Shown piece after piece: positions 1-12,436 of a stretch of DNA of 64,000 nt. The notes beneath the pieces were generated by a model. The model did no database searches. It had not been told where the DNA came from and worked only from the letters and a program-made list of their open reading frames with translations. A program made the translations under genes and the position numbers. The first letter of the stretch is position 1. Every line of letters starts with the position of its first letter. This DNA is from Luzula sylvatica (lineage: Eukaryota > Streptophyta > Magnoliopsida > Poales > Juncaceae): assembly GCA_946800325.1 (NCBI GenBank), contig OX326958.1, positions 68,941,264-69,005,263 on the forward strand. Reading direction: 5' to 3'.

Positions 1-1568
1 TTTTTGCATTTTTAAGAAAGTTTTCAAAAAATTGAAATTTGTGTGTCTTAGTCTTCAATTACGGAGTAATTTGAGTACGGAATAAAAATGGAGTATTTTG
101 CTTGTGTTACACATCAATTTTAACATATTTTTAAAAAATATCTTAATTCAATTTTTTTAAGGTGTCAGACTTCAGTTTTTGCATTTTTAACAAATTTTTT
201 AAAAAATTGAAATTTGTGTGTCTTAGTCTTCAATTACGGAGTAATTTGAGTCCGGAATAAAAATGGAGTATTTTGCTTGTGTTACACTTCAATTTTAACA
301 TAGTTTTAAAAAATATCTCAATTCAATTTTTTGAAGGTGACTTCAATTTTTGCATTTTTAAGAAATTTTTGATGAAATTGAAATTTGTGTGTGTTAGTCT
401 TCAATTACGGGGTAATTTTAGTACGGAATAAAAATTGAGTATTTTGCTTGTGTTACACTTCAATTTTAACATAGTTTTAAAAAATATCTCAATTCAATTT
501 TTTAAAGGTGACTTCAATTTTTACATTTTTAAGAAATTTTTGAAAAAATTGAAATTTGGGTGTTTTAGTCTTCAATTACGGAGTAATTTGAGTTCGGAAT
601 AAAAATTAAATATTTTTCTTGTGTTACACTTCAATTTTAACATATTTTTAAAAATTATCTTAATTCAATTTTGTGTAGGTGTTAGACTTCAGTTTTTGCA
701 TTTTTAAGAAATATTTTAAAAAATTGAAATTTGTGCGTGTTAGTCTTCAATTACGGAGTAATTTGAGTTCGTAATAAAAATGGATTATTTTGCTTGTGTT
801 ACACTTCAATTTTAACATATTTTTAAAAAATATCTTAATTCAATTTTTTGAAGGTGTTATACTTCAATTTTTGCATTTTTAAGAAATTTTTTAAAAAATT
901 GAAATTTGTGTGTGTTAGTCTTCAATTACGGTGTAATTTGAGTACGGAATAAAAATTGAGTATTTTGCTTGTGTTACACTTCAATTTTAACATATTTTTA
1001 AAAAATATTTTCATTCAATTTTGTGTAGGTGTTAGACTTCAGTTTTTGCATTTTTAAGAAATTTTTTAAAAAATTGAAATTTGTGTGTGTTAGTCTTCAA
1101 TTACGGAGTAATTTGAGTTCGTAATAAAAAATGGATTATTTTGCTTGTGTTACACTTCAATTTTAACATATTTTTATAAAATATCTTAATTCAATTTTTT
1201 TAAGGCGTTATACTTCAATTTTTGCATTTTAAAGAAATTTTTTAAAAAATTGAAATTTGTGTGTGTTAGTCTTCAATTACGGAGTAATTTGAGTACGGAC
1301 TAAAAAATGAGTATTTTGCTTGTGTTACACTTCAATTTTGACATATTTTTAAAAAATAAATTAATTCAATTTTTTTAAGGTGTTAGACTTCAGTTTTTGC
1401 ATTTTTAAGAATTTTTTGAAAAAATTGAAATTTGTGTGTCTTAGTCTTCAATTACGGAGTAATTTGAGTACGGAATAAAAATGGAGTATTTTGCTTGTGT
1501 TACACTTCAATTTTAACATATTTTCAAAAAATATAGTAATTCAATTTTTCGAAGGTGTTAGACTTCAA
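1..1568 (+). repeat. 9-monomer higher-order repeat, copy 1 (1568 bp)
   Basis: Rare variants recur exactly 1568 bp later: TTTAACAAATT at 189 and 1757, the paired 171-bp monomers, the AAATTAAATATTTTTC monomer and the final AAGAAAGTTTTC monomer. 1568 bp equals nine monomers with two carrying the 4-bp deletion. The copy probably begins left of the window, since position 1 falls inside a monomer. Copies differ by scattered single bases, for example ACACATCAATT at about 110 against ACACTTCATG at about 1680. Confidence 0.85.
336..343 (+). other. 171-bp monomer variant: 4-bp deletion GGTG(TTAG)ACTT
   Basis: At the A/B subunit border the usual GGTGTTAGACTT is shortened to GGTGACTT, giving a 171-bp monomer. 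The same deletion recurs at about 1906, 2079, 3123, 4340, 9415, 9586, 13256, 13427, 18148, 18320, 20237, 25132, 43942, 45170, 48665, 52148, 53368, 57028, 60684 and 62891. It is nearly always preceded by the linked changes CATAGTTTT and ATCTCAATT, so these copies descend from one founder monomer spread by duplication. Confidence 0.85.
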
Positions 1569-3085
1569 TTTTTGCATATTTAAGAAAGTTTTCAAAAAAT
1601 TGAAATTTGTGTGTCTTAGTCTTCAATTACGGAGTAATTTGAGTACGGAATAAAAATGGAGTATTTTGCTTGTGTTACACTTCATGTTTAACATATTTTT
1701 AAAAAATATCTTAATTCAATTTTTGTAAGGTGTTAGACTTCAGTTTTTGCATTTTTAACAAATTTTTTAAAAAATTGAAATTTGTGTGTCTTAGTCTTCA
1801 ATTACGGAGTAATTTGAGTCCGGAATAAAAATGGAGTATTTTGCTTGTGTTACACTTCAATTTTAACATAGTTTTAAAAAATATCTCAATTCAATTTTTT
1901 GAAGGTGACTTCAATTTTTGCATTTTTAAGAAATTTTTGATGAAATTGAAATTTGTGTGTGTTAGTCTTCAATTACGGAGTAATTTTAGTACGGAATAAA
2001 AATTGAGTATTTTGCTTGTGTTACACTTTAATTTTAACATAGTTTTAAAAAATATCTCAATTCAATTTTTTGAAGGTGACTTCAGTTTTTGCATTTTTAA
2101 GAAATTTTTGAAAAAATTGAAATTTGTGTGTTTTAGTCTTCAATTACGGAGTAATTTGAGTTCGGAATAAAAATTAAATATTTTTCTTGTGTTACACTTC
2201 AATTTTAACATATTTTTAAAAATTATCTTAATTCAATTTTGTGTAGGTGTTAGACTTCAGTTTTTGCATTTTTAAGAAATTTTTTAAAAAATTGAAATTT
2301 GTGTGTGTTAGTCTTCAATTACGGAGTAATTTGAGTTCGTAATAAAAATGGATTGTTTTGCTTGTGTTACACTTCAATTTTAACATATTTTTAAAAAATA
2401 TCTTAATTCAATTTTTTGAAGGTGTTATACTTCAATTTTTGCATTTTTAAGAAATTTTTTAAAAAATTGAAATTTGTGTGTGTTAGTCTTCAATTACGGT
2501 GTAATTTGAGTACGGAATAAAAATTGAGTATTTTGATTGTGTTACACTTCAATTTTAACATATTTTTAAAAAATATCTTCATTCAATTTTGTGTAGGTGT
2601 TAGACTTCAGTTTTTGCATTTTTTAGAAATTTTTTAAAAAATTGAAATTTGTGTGTGTTAGTCTTCAATTACGGAGTAATTTGAGTTCGTAATAAAAAAT
2701 GGATTATTTTGCTTGTGTTACACTTCAATTTTAACATATTTTTAAAAAATATCTTAATTCAATTTTTTTAAGGCGTTATACTTCAATTTTTGCATTTTAA
2801 AGAAATTTTTTAAAAAATTGAAATTTGTGTGTGTTAGTCTTCAATTACGGAGTAATTTGAGTACGGACTAAAAAATGAGTATTTTGCTTGTGTTACACTT
2901 CAATTTTGACATATTTTTAAAAAATAAATTAATTCAATTTTTTTAAGGTGTTAGACTTCAGTTTTTGCATTTTTAAGAATTTTTTGAAAAAATTGAAATT
3001 TGTGTGTCTTAGTCTTCAATTACGGAGTAATTTGAGTACGGAATAAAAATGGAGTATTTTGCTTGTGTTACACTTCAATTTTAAC
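1569..3085 (+). repeat. 9-monomer higher-order repeat, copy 2 (incomplete)
   Basis: Matches 1-1517 at a spacing of 1568 bp. The match breaks at about 3085, where this copy switches to the CATAGTTTT/ATCTCAATT monomer type while copy 1 has the TTTTCAAAAAATATAG type. The switch keeps monomer phase, as expected of an in-register exchange. Confidence 0.8.
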
Positions 3086-5243
3086 ATAGTTTTAAAAAAT
3101 ATCTCAATTCAATTTTTTGAAGGTGACTTCAATTTTTGCATTTTTAAGAAATTTTTGATAAAATTGAAATTTGTGTGTGTTAGTCTTCAATTACGGAGTA
3201 ATTTTAGTACGGAATAAAAATTGAGTATTTTGCTTGTGTTACACTTCAATTTTAACATATTTTTTAAAAATACCTTAATTTTAATTTTTCGAAGGTGTTA
3301 GACTTCAATTTTTGCATTTTTAAGAAATTTTTGAAAAAATTGAAATTTGTGTGTCTTAGTCTTCAATTACGGAGTAATTTGAGTTCGGAATAAAAATTGA
3401 ATATTTTTCTTGTGTTACACTTCAATTTTAACATATTTTTAAAAATTATCTTAATTCAATTTTGTGTAGGTGTTAGACTTCAGTTTTTGCATTTTTAAGA
3501 AATTTTTTAAAAAATTGAAATTTGTGTGTGTTAGTCTTCAATTACGGAGTAATTTGAGTTCGTAATAAAAATGGATTATTTTGCTTGTGTTACACTTCAA
3601 TTTTAACATATTTTTAAAAATATCTTAATTCAATTTTTTTAAGGTGTTATACTTCAATTTTTGCATTTTTAAGAAATGTTTTAAAAAATTGAAATTTGTG
3701 TGTGTTAGTCTTCAATTACGGTGTAATTTGAGTGCGGAATAAAAATTGAGTATTTTGCTTGTGTTACACTTCAATTTTAACATATTTTTAAAAAATATCT
3801 TAATTCAATTTTGTGTAGGTGTTAGACTTCAGTTTTTGCATTTTATAGAAATTTTTTAAAAAATTGAAATTTGTGTGTGTTAGTCTTCAATTACGGTGTA
3901 ATTTGAGTTCGTAATAAAAATGGATTATTTTGCTTGTGTTACACTTCAATTTTAACATATTTTTAAAAAATATCTTAATTCAATTTTTTTAAGGTGTTAT
4001 ACTTCAATTTTTGCATTTTTAAGAAATTTTTTAAAAAATTGAAATTTGTATGTGTTAGTCTTCAATTAAGAAGTAATTTGAGTACGGACTAAAAAATGAG
4101 TATTTTGCTTGTGTTACACTTCAATTTTGACATATTTTTAAAAAATAAATTAATTCAATTTTTTTAAGGTGTTAGACTTCAGTTTTTGCATTTTTAAGAA
4201 TTGTTTGAAAAAATTGAAATTTGTGTGTCTTAGTCTTCAATTACGGAGTAATTTGAGTACGGAATAAAAATGGAGTATTTTGCTTGTGTTACACTGCAAT
4301 TTTAACATAGTTTTAAAAAATATCTCAATTCAATTTTTTGAAGGTGACTTCAATTTTTGCATTTTTAAGAAATTTTTGATAAAATAGAAATTTGTGTGTG
4401 TTAGTCTTCAATTACGGAGTAATTTTAGTACGGAATAAAAATTGAGTATTTTGCTTGTGTTACACTTCAATTTTAACATATTTTTTAAAAATATCTTAAT
4501 TTTAATTTTTCGAGGGTGTTAGACTTCAATTTTTGCATTTTTAAGAAATTTTTTAAAAAATTGAAATTTGTGCGTCTTAGTCTTCAATTACGGAGTAATT
4601 TGAGTTCGGAATAAAAATTGAATATTTTTCTTGTGTTACACTTCAATTTTAACATATTTTTAAAAATTATCTTAATTCAATTTTTTGAAGGTGTTACACT
4701 TCTGTTTTTTGCATTTTTAAGAAATTTGTCAAAAAAATGAAATTTGTGTGTGTTAGTCTTCAATTACGGAGTAATTTGAGTACGGAATGAAAATTGAGTA
4801 TTTTCCTTGTGTTACACTTCAATTTTAGAAGAGTCTTTAAAAATATCTTAATTCAATTTTTTTAAGGTGTTAGACTTCGGTTTTTGCATTTTTAAGAAAT
4901 TTTTGAAAAAATTAAAATTTGTGTGTTAGTCTTCAATTACGGAGTAATTTGAGTACGGACTAAAAAATGAGTATTTCGGTTGTGTTAAACTTCAATTTTA
5001 ACATATTTTTTAAAAATAACTTAATTCAATTTTTTGAAGGTGTAAGACTTCAGTTTTTGCATTTTTAAGAAATTGTTGAAAAAATTGAAATTTGTGTGTG
5101 TTACTCTTCAATTACGAAGTAATTTGAGTTCGTAATAAAAATGGAGTATTTTGCTTGTGTTACACTACAATTTTAACATATTTTTAAAAAATATCTTAAT
5201 TCAATTTTTTGAAGGTGCTAGACTTCAATTTTTGCATTTTTAA
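3086..5243 (+). repeat. Array segment with a block shared with 43.6-45.6 kb
   Basis: Monomers of mixed types. The run of variants here (a GATAAAATTG monomer, then one with the rare AAATACCTTAATTTT, then AATTGAATATTTTTC, then TTTTGTGTAG) appears in the same order around 43.9-44.3 kb. The AAATACCTTAA mark lies at 3271 and 44089. Parts also match 19.8-20.6 kb, including the rare AATTGTTTG at 4199 and 20091. No gene is present. Confidence 0.7.
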
Positions 5244-7868
5244 GAAAGTTTTCAAAAAATTGAAATTTGTGTGTCTTAGTCTTCAATTACGGAGTAATTT
5301 GAGTACGGAATAAAAATGGAGTATTTTGCTTGTGTTACACTTCAATTTTAACATATTTTTAAAAAATATCTTAATTCAATTTTTTGAAGGTGCTAGACTT
5401 CAGTTTTTGCATTTTTAAGAAATTTTTTTAAAAATTGAAATTTGTGTGTGTTAGTCTTCAATTACGGTGTAATTTGAGTACTGAATAAAAATTGAGTATT
5501 TTGCTTGTGTTACACTTCAATTTTAACATATTTTTAAAAAATATCTTAATTCAATTTTGTGTAGGTGTTAGACTTCAGTTTTTGCATTTTTAAGAAATTT
5601 TTTAAAAAATTGAAATTTGTGTGTGTTAGTCTTCAATTACGGAGTAATTTGAGTACGTAATAAAAATGGATTATTTTGCTTGTGTTACACTTCAATTTTG
5701 ATATATTTTTAAAAAATATCTTAATTCAATTTTTTTAAGGTGTTATACTTCGACTTTTGCATATTTAAGAAATTTTTTAAAAATTGAAATTTGTGTGTGT
5801 TTTTCTTCAATCACGGAGTAATTTGAGTACGGAATAAAAAATTGAGTATTTTGCTTGTGTTACACTTCAATTATAACATATTTTTTAAAAATATCTTAAT
5901 TCAATTTTTTTAAGGTGTTAGACTTCAATTTTTGCATTTTTATGAAATTTTTCAAAAAATTGAAATTTGAGTGTGTTAGTCTTCAATTACGGTGTAATTT
6001 GAGTACGGAATAAAAATTGAGTATTTTGCTTGTGTTACACTTCAATTTTAACATATTTTCAAAAAATATAGAAATTCAATTTTTCGAAGGTGTTAGACTT
6101 CAATTTTTGCATTTTTAAGAAAGTTTTCAAAAAATTGAAATTTGTGTGTCTTAGTCTTCAATTACGGAGTAATTTGAGTAGGGAATAAAAATGGAGTATT
6201 TTGCTTGTGTTACACTTCAATTTTAACATATGTTTAAAAAATATCTTAATTCAATTTTTTGAAGGTGCTAGACTTCAGTTTTTGCATTTTTAAGAAATTT
6301 TTTAAAAAATTGAAATTTGTGTGTGTTAGTCTTCAATTACAGTGTAATTTGAGTACGGAATAAAAATTGAGTATTTTGCTTGTGTTACACTTCAATTTTA
6401 ACATATTTTTAAAAAATATCTTAATTCAATTTTGTGTAGGTGTTAGACTTCAGTTTTTGCATTTATAAGAAATTTTTTAAAAAATTGAAATTTGTGTGTG
6501 TTAGTCTTCAATTACGGAGTAATTTGAGTACGTAATAAAAATGGGTTATTTTGCTTGTGTTACACTTCAATTTTGACATATTTTTAAAAAATATCTTAAT
6601 TCAATTTTTTTAAGGTGTTATACTTCGATTTTTGCATTTTTAAGAAATTTTTTAAAAATTGAAATTTTTGTGTGTTTTTCTTCAATCACGGAGTAATTTA
6701 AGTACGGAATAAAAAATTGAGTATTTTGCTTGTGTTACACTTCAATTATAACATATTTTTTTAAAATATCTTAATTCAATTTTTTTAAGGTGTTAGACTT
6801 CAATTTTTGCATTATTATGAAATTTTTGAAAAAATTGAAATTTGTGTCTGTTAGTCTTCAATTACGGTGTAATTTGAGTACGGAATCAAAATTGAGTATT
6901 TTGCTTGTGTTACACTTCAATTTTAACATATTTTCAAAAAATATAGTAATTCAATTTTTCGAAGGTGTTAGACTTCAATTTTTGCATTTTTAAGAAAGTT
7001 TTCAAAAAATTGAAATTTGTGTGTCTTAGTCTTCAATTACGGAGTAATTTGAGTACGGAATAAAAATGGAGTATTTTGCTTGTGTTACACTTCAATTTTA
7101 ACATATTTTTAAAAAATATCTTAATTCAATTTTTTGAAGGTGCTAGACTTCAGTTTTTGCATTTTTAAGAAATTTTTTAAAAAATTGAAATTTGTGTGTG
7201 TTAGTCTTCAATTACGGTGTAATTTGAGTACGGAATAAAAATTGAGTATTTTGCTTGTGTTACACTTCAATTTTAACATATTTTTAAAAAATATCTTAAT
7301 TCAATTTTGTGTAGGTGTTAGACTTCAGTTTTTGCATTTTTAAGGAATTTTTGAAAAAATTGAAATTTGTGTGTGTTAGTCTTCAATTACGGAGTAATTT
7401 GAGTACGTAATAAAAATGGATTATTTTGCTTGTGTTACACTTCAATTTTGACCTATTTTTAAAAAATATCTTAATTCAATTTTTTTAAGGTGTTATACTT
7501 CGATTTTTGCATTTTTAAGAAATTTTTTAAAAATTGAAATTTGTGTGTGTTTTTCTTCAATCACGGAGTAATTTGAGTACGGAATAAAAAATTGAGTATT
7601 TTGCTTGTGTTACACTTCAATTATAACATATTGTTTAAAAATATCTTAATTAAATTTTTTTAAGGTGTTAGACTTCAATTTTTGCATTTTTATGAAATTT
7701 TTGAAAAAATTGAAATTTGTGTGTTTTAGTCTTCAATTACGGAGTAATTTGAGTACGGAATAAAAATTGAGTATTTTGCTTGTGTTACACTTCAATTATA
7801 ACATATTTTTAAAAAATATCTTAATATAATTTTTTGAAGGTGTTACACTTCTGTTTTTTGCATTTTTA
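5244..7868 (+). repeat. 5-monomer higher-order repeat (875 bp), three copies
   Basis: The AAGAAAGTTTTC monomer opens units at 5244, 6119 and 6994, exactly 875 bp (five monomers) apart. Within each unit the order is constant: AAGTTTTC monomer, GGTGCTAGAC monomer, TTTTGTGTAG monomer, a monomer with TTTTTCTTCAATCACGG, then a TTTTTATGAAATT monomer. The third unit degrades at its end, where an ACACTTCTGTTTTTTGC monomer takes over. The same pentamer returns at 21313-23937. Confidence 0.85.
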
Positions 7869-8466
7869 AGAAATTTTTCAAAAAAATGAAATTTGTGTGT
7901 GTTAGTCTTCAATTAAGGAGTAATTTGAGTACGGAATGAAAATTGAGTATTTTCCTTGTGTTACACTTCAATTTTAGAATAGTTTTTAAAAATATCTTTA
8001 TTCAATTTTTTTAAGGTAGACTTCGGTTTTTGCATTTTTAAGAAATTTTTGAAAAAATTAAAATTTGTGTGTGTTAGTCTTCAATTACGGAGTAATTTGA
8101 GTACGGAACAAAAATTGAGTATTTTGCTTGTGTTACACTTCAATTATAACATATTTTTTAAAAATATCTTAATTCAATTTTTTTAAGGTGTTAGACTTCA
8201 ATTTTTGCATTTTTAAGAAATTTTTGAAAAAATTGAAATTTGTGTGTGTTAGTCTTCAATTATGGAGTAATTTGAGTACGGAATAAAAATTGAGTATTTT
8301 GCTTGTGTTACACTTCAATTTTAACATATTTTCAAAAAATATAGTAATTCAATTTTTCGAAGGTGTTAGACTTCAATTTTTGCATTTTTAAGAAAGTTTT
8401 CAAAAAATTGAAATTTATGTGTCTTAGTCTTCAATTACGGAGTAATTTGAGTACGGAATAAAAATG
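7869..8466 (+). repeat. Short mixed-type array segment
   Basis: About three to four monomers link the pentamer block to the 3841-bp duplication. From 8101 on they match 16834 onward at a spacing of 8733 bp, including the rare GGAACAAAAATTG (8108 and 16841) and AATTATGGAG (8261 and 16994). Nothing else is seen. Confidence 0.7.
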
Positions 8467-9133
8467 GAGTATTTTGCTTGTGTTACACTTCAATTTTAAC
8501 ATATTTTTAAAAAATATCTTAATTCAATTTTTTGAAGGTGTTATACTTCTATTTTTGCATTTTTAAGAATTTTTTTAAAAAATTGAAATTTGTGTGTGTT
8601 AGTCTTCAATTACGGTGTAATTTGAGTACGGAATAAAAATTGAGTATTTTGCTTGTGTTACACTTCAATTTTAACATATTTTTAAAAAATATCTTAATTC
8701 AATTTTGTGTAGGTGTTAGACTTCAGTTTTTGCATTTTTAAGAAATTTTTTAAAAAATTCAAATTTGTGTGTGTTAGTGTTCAATTAAGGAGTAATTTGA
8801 GTACGTAATAAAAATGGATTATTTTGCTTGTGTTACACTTCAATTTTGACATATTTTTTAAAAATATCTTAATTCAATTTTTTTTAAGGTGTTATACTTC
8901 GATTTTTGCATTTTTAAGAAATTTTTTAAAAAATTGAAATTTGTGTGTGTTAGTCTTCAATCACGGAGTAATTTGAGTACGGAATAAAAATTGAGTATTT
9001 TGCTTGTGTTACACTTCAATTTTAACATATTTTCAAAAAATATCTTAATTCAATTTTTCGAAGGTGTTAGACTTCAATTTTTGCATTTTTAAGAAAGTTT
9101 TCAAAAAATTGAAATTTGTGTGTCTTAGTCTTC

Positions 9134-9148
9134 AATTACGGAGTAATT
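9134..9148 (+). other. Conserved dyad AATTACGGAGTAATT (example copy)
   Basis: Perfect 6-bp inverted arms AATTAC and GTAATT surround a 3-bp centre (GGA, or GGT in the common GGTGTAATT variant). The motif lies in subunit C and recurs in nearly every monomer of the array. The common GGA/GGT change falls in the centre and leaves both arms intact; rarer changes do hit the arms (AATTATGG, AATTAAGG, AATCACGG). It could form a small hairpin or serve as a dimeric protein-binding site, but no function is shown by the sequence. Confidence 0.7.
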
Positions 9149-9786
9149 TGAGTACGGAATAAAAATGTAGTATTTTGCTTGTGTTACACTTCAATTTTAA
9201 CATATTTTTAAAAAATATCTTAATTCAATTTTTTTAAGGTGTTAGACTTCACTTTTTGCATTTTTAACAAATTTTTTAAAAAATTGAAATTTGTGTGTCT
9301 TAGTCTTCAATTACGGAGTAATTTGAGTACGGAATAAAAATGGAGTATTTTGCTTGTGTTACACTTCAATTTTAACATAGTTTTAAAAAATATCTCAATT
9401 CAATTTTTTGAAGGTGACTTCAATTTTTGCATTTTTAAGAAATTTTTGATGAAATTGAAATTTGTGTGTGTTAGTCTTCAATTACGGAGTAATTTTAGTA
9501 CGGAATAAAAATTGAGTATTTTGCTTGTGTTACACTTCAATTTTAACATAGTTTTAAAAAATATCTCAATTCAATTTTTTGAAGGTGACTTCAATTTTTG
9601 CATTTTTAAGAAATTTTTGAAAAAATTGAAATTTGTGTGTTTTAGTCTTCAATTACGGAGTAATTTGAGTTCGGAATAAAAATTAAATATTTTTCATGTG
9701 TTACACTTCAATTTTAACATATTTTTAAAAATTATCTTAATTCAATTTTGTGTAGGTGTTAGACTTCAGTTTTTGCATTTTTAAGA

Positions 9787-9802
9787 AATTTTTTAAAAAA
9801 TT
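9787..9802 (+). other. Perfect 16-bp A/T palindrome (example copy)
   Basis: AATTTTTTAAAAAATT is its own reverse complement and sits in subunit B of many monomers. A second common form, ATTTTTGAAAAAATT, breaks the symmetry at one position, and a third replaces it with GTTTTCAAAAAATT. Runs of T6/A6 are expected to bend DNA or extrude easily. Any structural role is inference. Confidence 0.7.
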
Positions 9803-12320
9803 GAAATTTGTGTGTGTTAGTCTTCAATTACGGAGTAATTTGAGTTCGTAATAAAAATGGATTATTTTGCTTGTGTTACACTTCAATTTTAACATATTTT
9901 TAAAAAATATCTTAATTCAATTTTTTTAAGGTGTTATACTTCAATTTTTGCATTTTTAAGAAATTTTTTAAAAAATTGAAATTTGTGTGTGTTAGTCTTC
10001 AATTACGGTGTAATTTGATTACGGAATAAAAATTGAGTATTTTGCTTGTGTTACACTTCAATTTTAACATATTTTTAAAAAATATCTTCATTCAATTTTG
10101 TGTAGGTGTTAGACTTCAGTTTTTGCATTTTTAAGAAATTTTTTAAAAAATTGAAATTTGTGTGTGTTAGTCTTCAATTACGGAGTAATTTGAGTTCGTA
10201 ATAAAAAATGGATTATTTTGCTTGTGTTACAATTCAATTTTAACGAATTTTTAAAAAATATCTTAATTCAATTTTTTTAAGGCGTTATACTTCAATTTTT
10301 GCATTTTAAAGCAATTTTTTAAAAAATTGAAATTTGTGTGTGTTAGTCTTCAATTACGGAGTAATTTGAGTTCGTAATAAAAATTGATTATTTTGCATGT
10401 GTTACACTTCAATTTTGACATATTTTTTAAAAATATCTTAATTCAATTTTTTTAAGGTGTTAGACTTCAATTTTTGCATTTTTAAGAAATTTTTGAAAAA
10501 ATTGAAATTTGTGTGTGTTAGTCTTCAATTACGGAGTAATTTGAGTACGGAATAAAAATTGAGTTTTTGCTTGTGTTACACTTCAATTTTAACATATTTT
10601 CAAAAAATATAGTAATTCAATTTTTCGAAGGTGTTAGACTTCAATTTTTGCATTTTTAAGAAAGTTTTCAAAAAATTGAAATTTGTGTGTCTTAGTCTTC
10701 AATTACGGAGTAATTTGAGTACGGAATAAAAATGGATTATTTTGCTTGTGTTACACTTCAATTTTGACCTATTTTTAAAAAATATCTTAATTCAATTTTT
10801 TTAAGGTGTTATACTTCGATTTTTGCATTTTTAAGAAATTTTTTAAAAATTGAAATTTGTGTGTGTTTTTCTTCAATCACGGAGTAATTTGAGTACGGAA
10901 TAAAAAATTGAGTATTTTGCTTGTGTTACACTTCAATTATAACATATTGTTTAAAAATATCTTAATTAAATTTTTTTAAGGTGTTAGACTTCAATTTTTG
11001 CATTTTTATGAAATTTTTGAAAAAATTGAAATTTGTGTGTTTTAGTCTTCAATTACGGAGTAATTTGAGTACGGAATAAAAATTGAGTATTTTGCTTGTG
11101 TTACACTTCAATTATAACATATTTTTAAAAAATATCTTAATATAATTTTTTGAAGGTGTTACACTTCTGTTTTTTGCATTTTTAAGAAATTTTTCAAAAA
11201 AATGAAATTTGTGTGTGTTAGTCTTCAATTACGGAGTAATTTGAGTACGGAATGAAAATTGAGTATTTTCCTTGTGTTACACTTCAATTTTAGAATAGTT
11301 TTTAAAAATATCTTAATTCAATTTTTTTAAGGTAGACTTCGGTTTTTGCATTTTTAAGAAATTTTTGAAAAAATTAAAATTTATGTGTGTTAGTCTTCAA
11401 TTACGGAGTAATTTGAGTACGGACTAAAAAATGAGTATTTTGCTTGTGTTACACTTCAATTTTAACATATTTTTTAAAAATAACTTAATTCAATTTTTTG
11501 AAGGTGTAAGACTTCAGTTTTTGCATTTTTAAGAAATTTTTTAAAAAATTGAAATTTGTGTGTGTTAGTCTTCAATTACGGAGTAATTTGAGTTCGTAAT
11601 AAAAATGGATTATTTTGCTTGTGTTACACTTCAATTTTGACATATTTTTAAAAAATATCTTAATTCAATTTTTTTAAGGTGTTTTAGTTCTATTTTTGCA
11701 TTTTTAAGAAATTTTTTAAAAAATTGAAATTTTTGTGTGTTAGTCTTCAATTACGGAGTAATTTGAGTAAGGAATAAAAATTGAGTATTTTGCTTGTGTT
11801 ACACTTCAATTGTAACATATTTTTTAAAAATATCTTAATTCAATTTTTTTAAGGTGTTAGACTTCAATTTTTGCATTTTTAAGAAATTTTTGAAAAAATT
11901 GAAATTTGTGTGTGTTAGTCTTCAATTACGGAGTAATTTGAGTACGGAATAAAAATTGAGTATTTTGCTTGTGTTACACTTCAATTTTAACATATTTTCA
12001 AAAAATATCTTAATTCAATTTTTCGAAGGTGTTAGACTTCAATTTTTGCTTTTTTAAGAAAGTTTTCAAAAAATTGAAATTTGTGTGTCTTAGTCTTCAA
12101 TTACGGAGTAATTTGAGTACGGAATAAAAATGGAGTATTTTGCTTGTGTTACACTTCAATTTTAACATATTTTTAAAAAATATCTTAATTCAATTTTTTT
12201 AGGGTGTTAGACTTCAATTTTTGCATTTTTATGAAATTTTTGAAAAAATTGAAATTTGTGTGTGTTAGTCTTCAATTACGGAGTAATTTGAGTACGGAAT
12301 AAAAATTGAGTATTTTGCTT

Positions 12321-12378
12321 GTGTTACACTTCAATTTTAACATATTTTTAAAAAATATCTTAATTCAATTTTTTGAAG
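12321..12378 (+). repeat. Subunit A of the reference monomer
   Basis: This 58-bp subunit begins GTGTTACACTTCAATTTTAA and ends TTTTTTGAAG. It contains the near-palindromic ATATTTTTAAAAAATAT core. In monomer variants the end reads TTTTTTTAAG, TTTTCGAAG or TTTTGTGTAG; these endings are the most useful single marks for telling monomer types apart in the array. Confidence 0.75.
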
Positions 12379-12436
12379 GTGTTATACTTCTATTTTTGCA
12401 TTTTTAAGAATTTTTTTAAAAAATTGAAATTTGTGT
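12379..12436 (+). repeat. Subunit B of the reference monomer
   Basis: This 58-bp subunit has a head GTGTTA plus CTTC, then TTTTTGCATTTTTAAGAA, then a T6/A6 core and AATTGAAATTTGTGT. The head position after CTTC is variable between monomers (AATTTTTGC, AGTTTTTGC, TATTTTTGC, CGGTTTTTGC, TGTTTTTTGC), which makes this subunit the main carrier of monomer-type variants. Confidence 0.75.

Larger units (their letters stand above)
8467..12307 (+). repeat. 3841-bp (22-monomer) tandem duplication, copy 1
   Basis: Every rare variant here recurs 3841 bp later: TTTTTCATGTG (about 9692 and 13533), TAACGAATTTT (10241 and 14082), the shortened GAGTTTTTGC (10561 and 14402), AATTTTTGTGTG (about 11730) and AATTTTTGCTTTTTT (about 12040). 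I saw no mismatch in the lines compared by eye. The left border is set where AAAATGG (8466) meets AAAATTG (12307). The exact crossover point is ambiguous because both sides are the same satellite. Confidence 0.92.
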
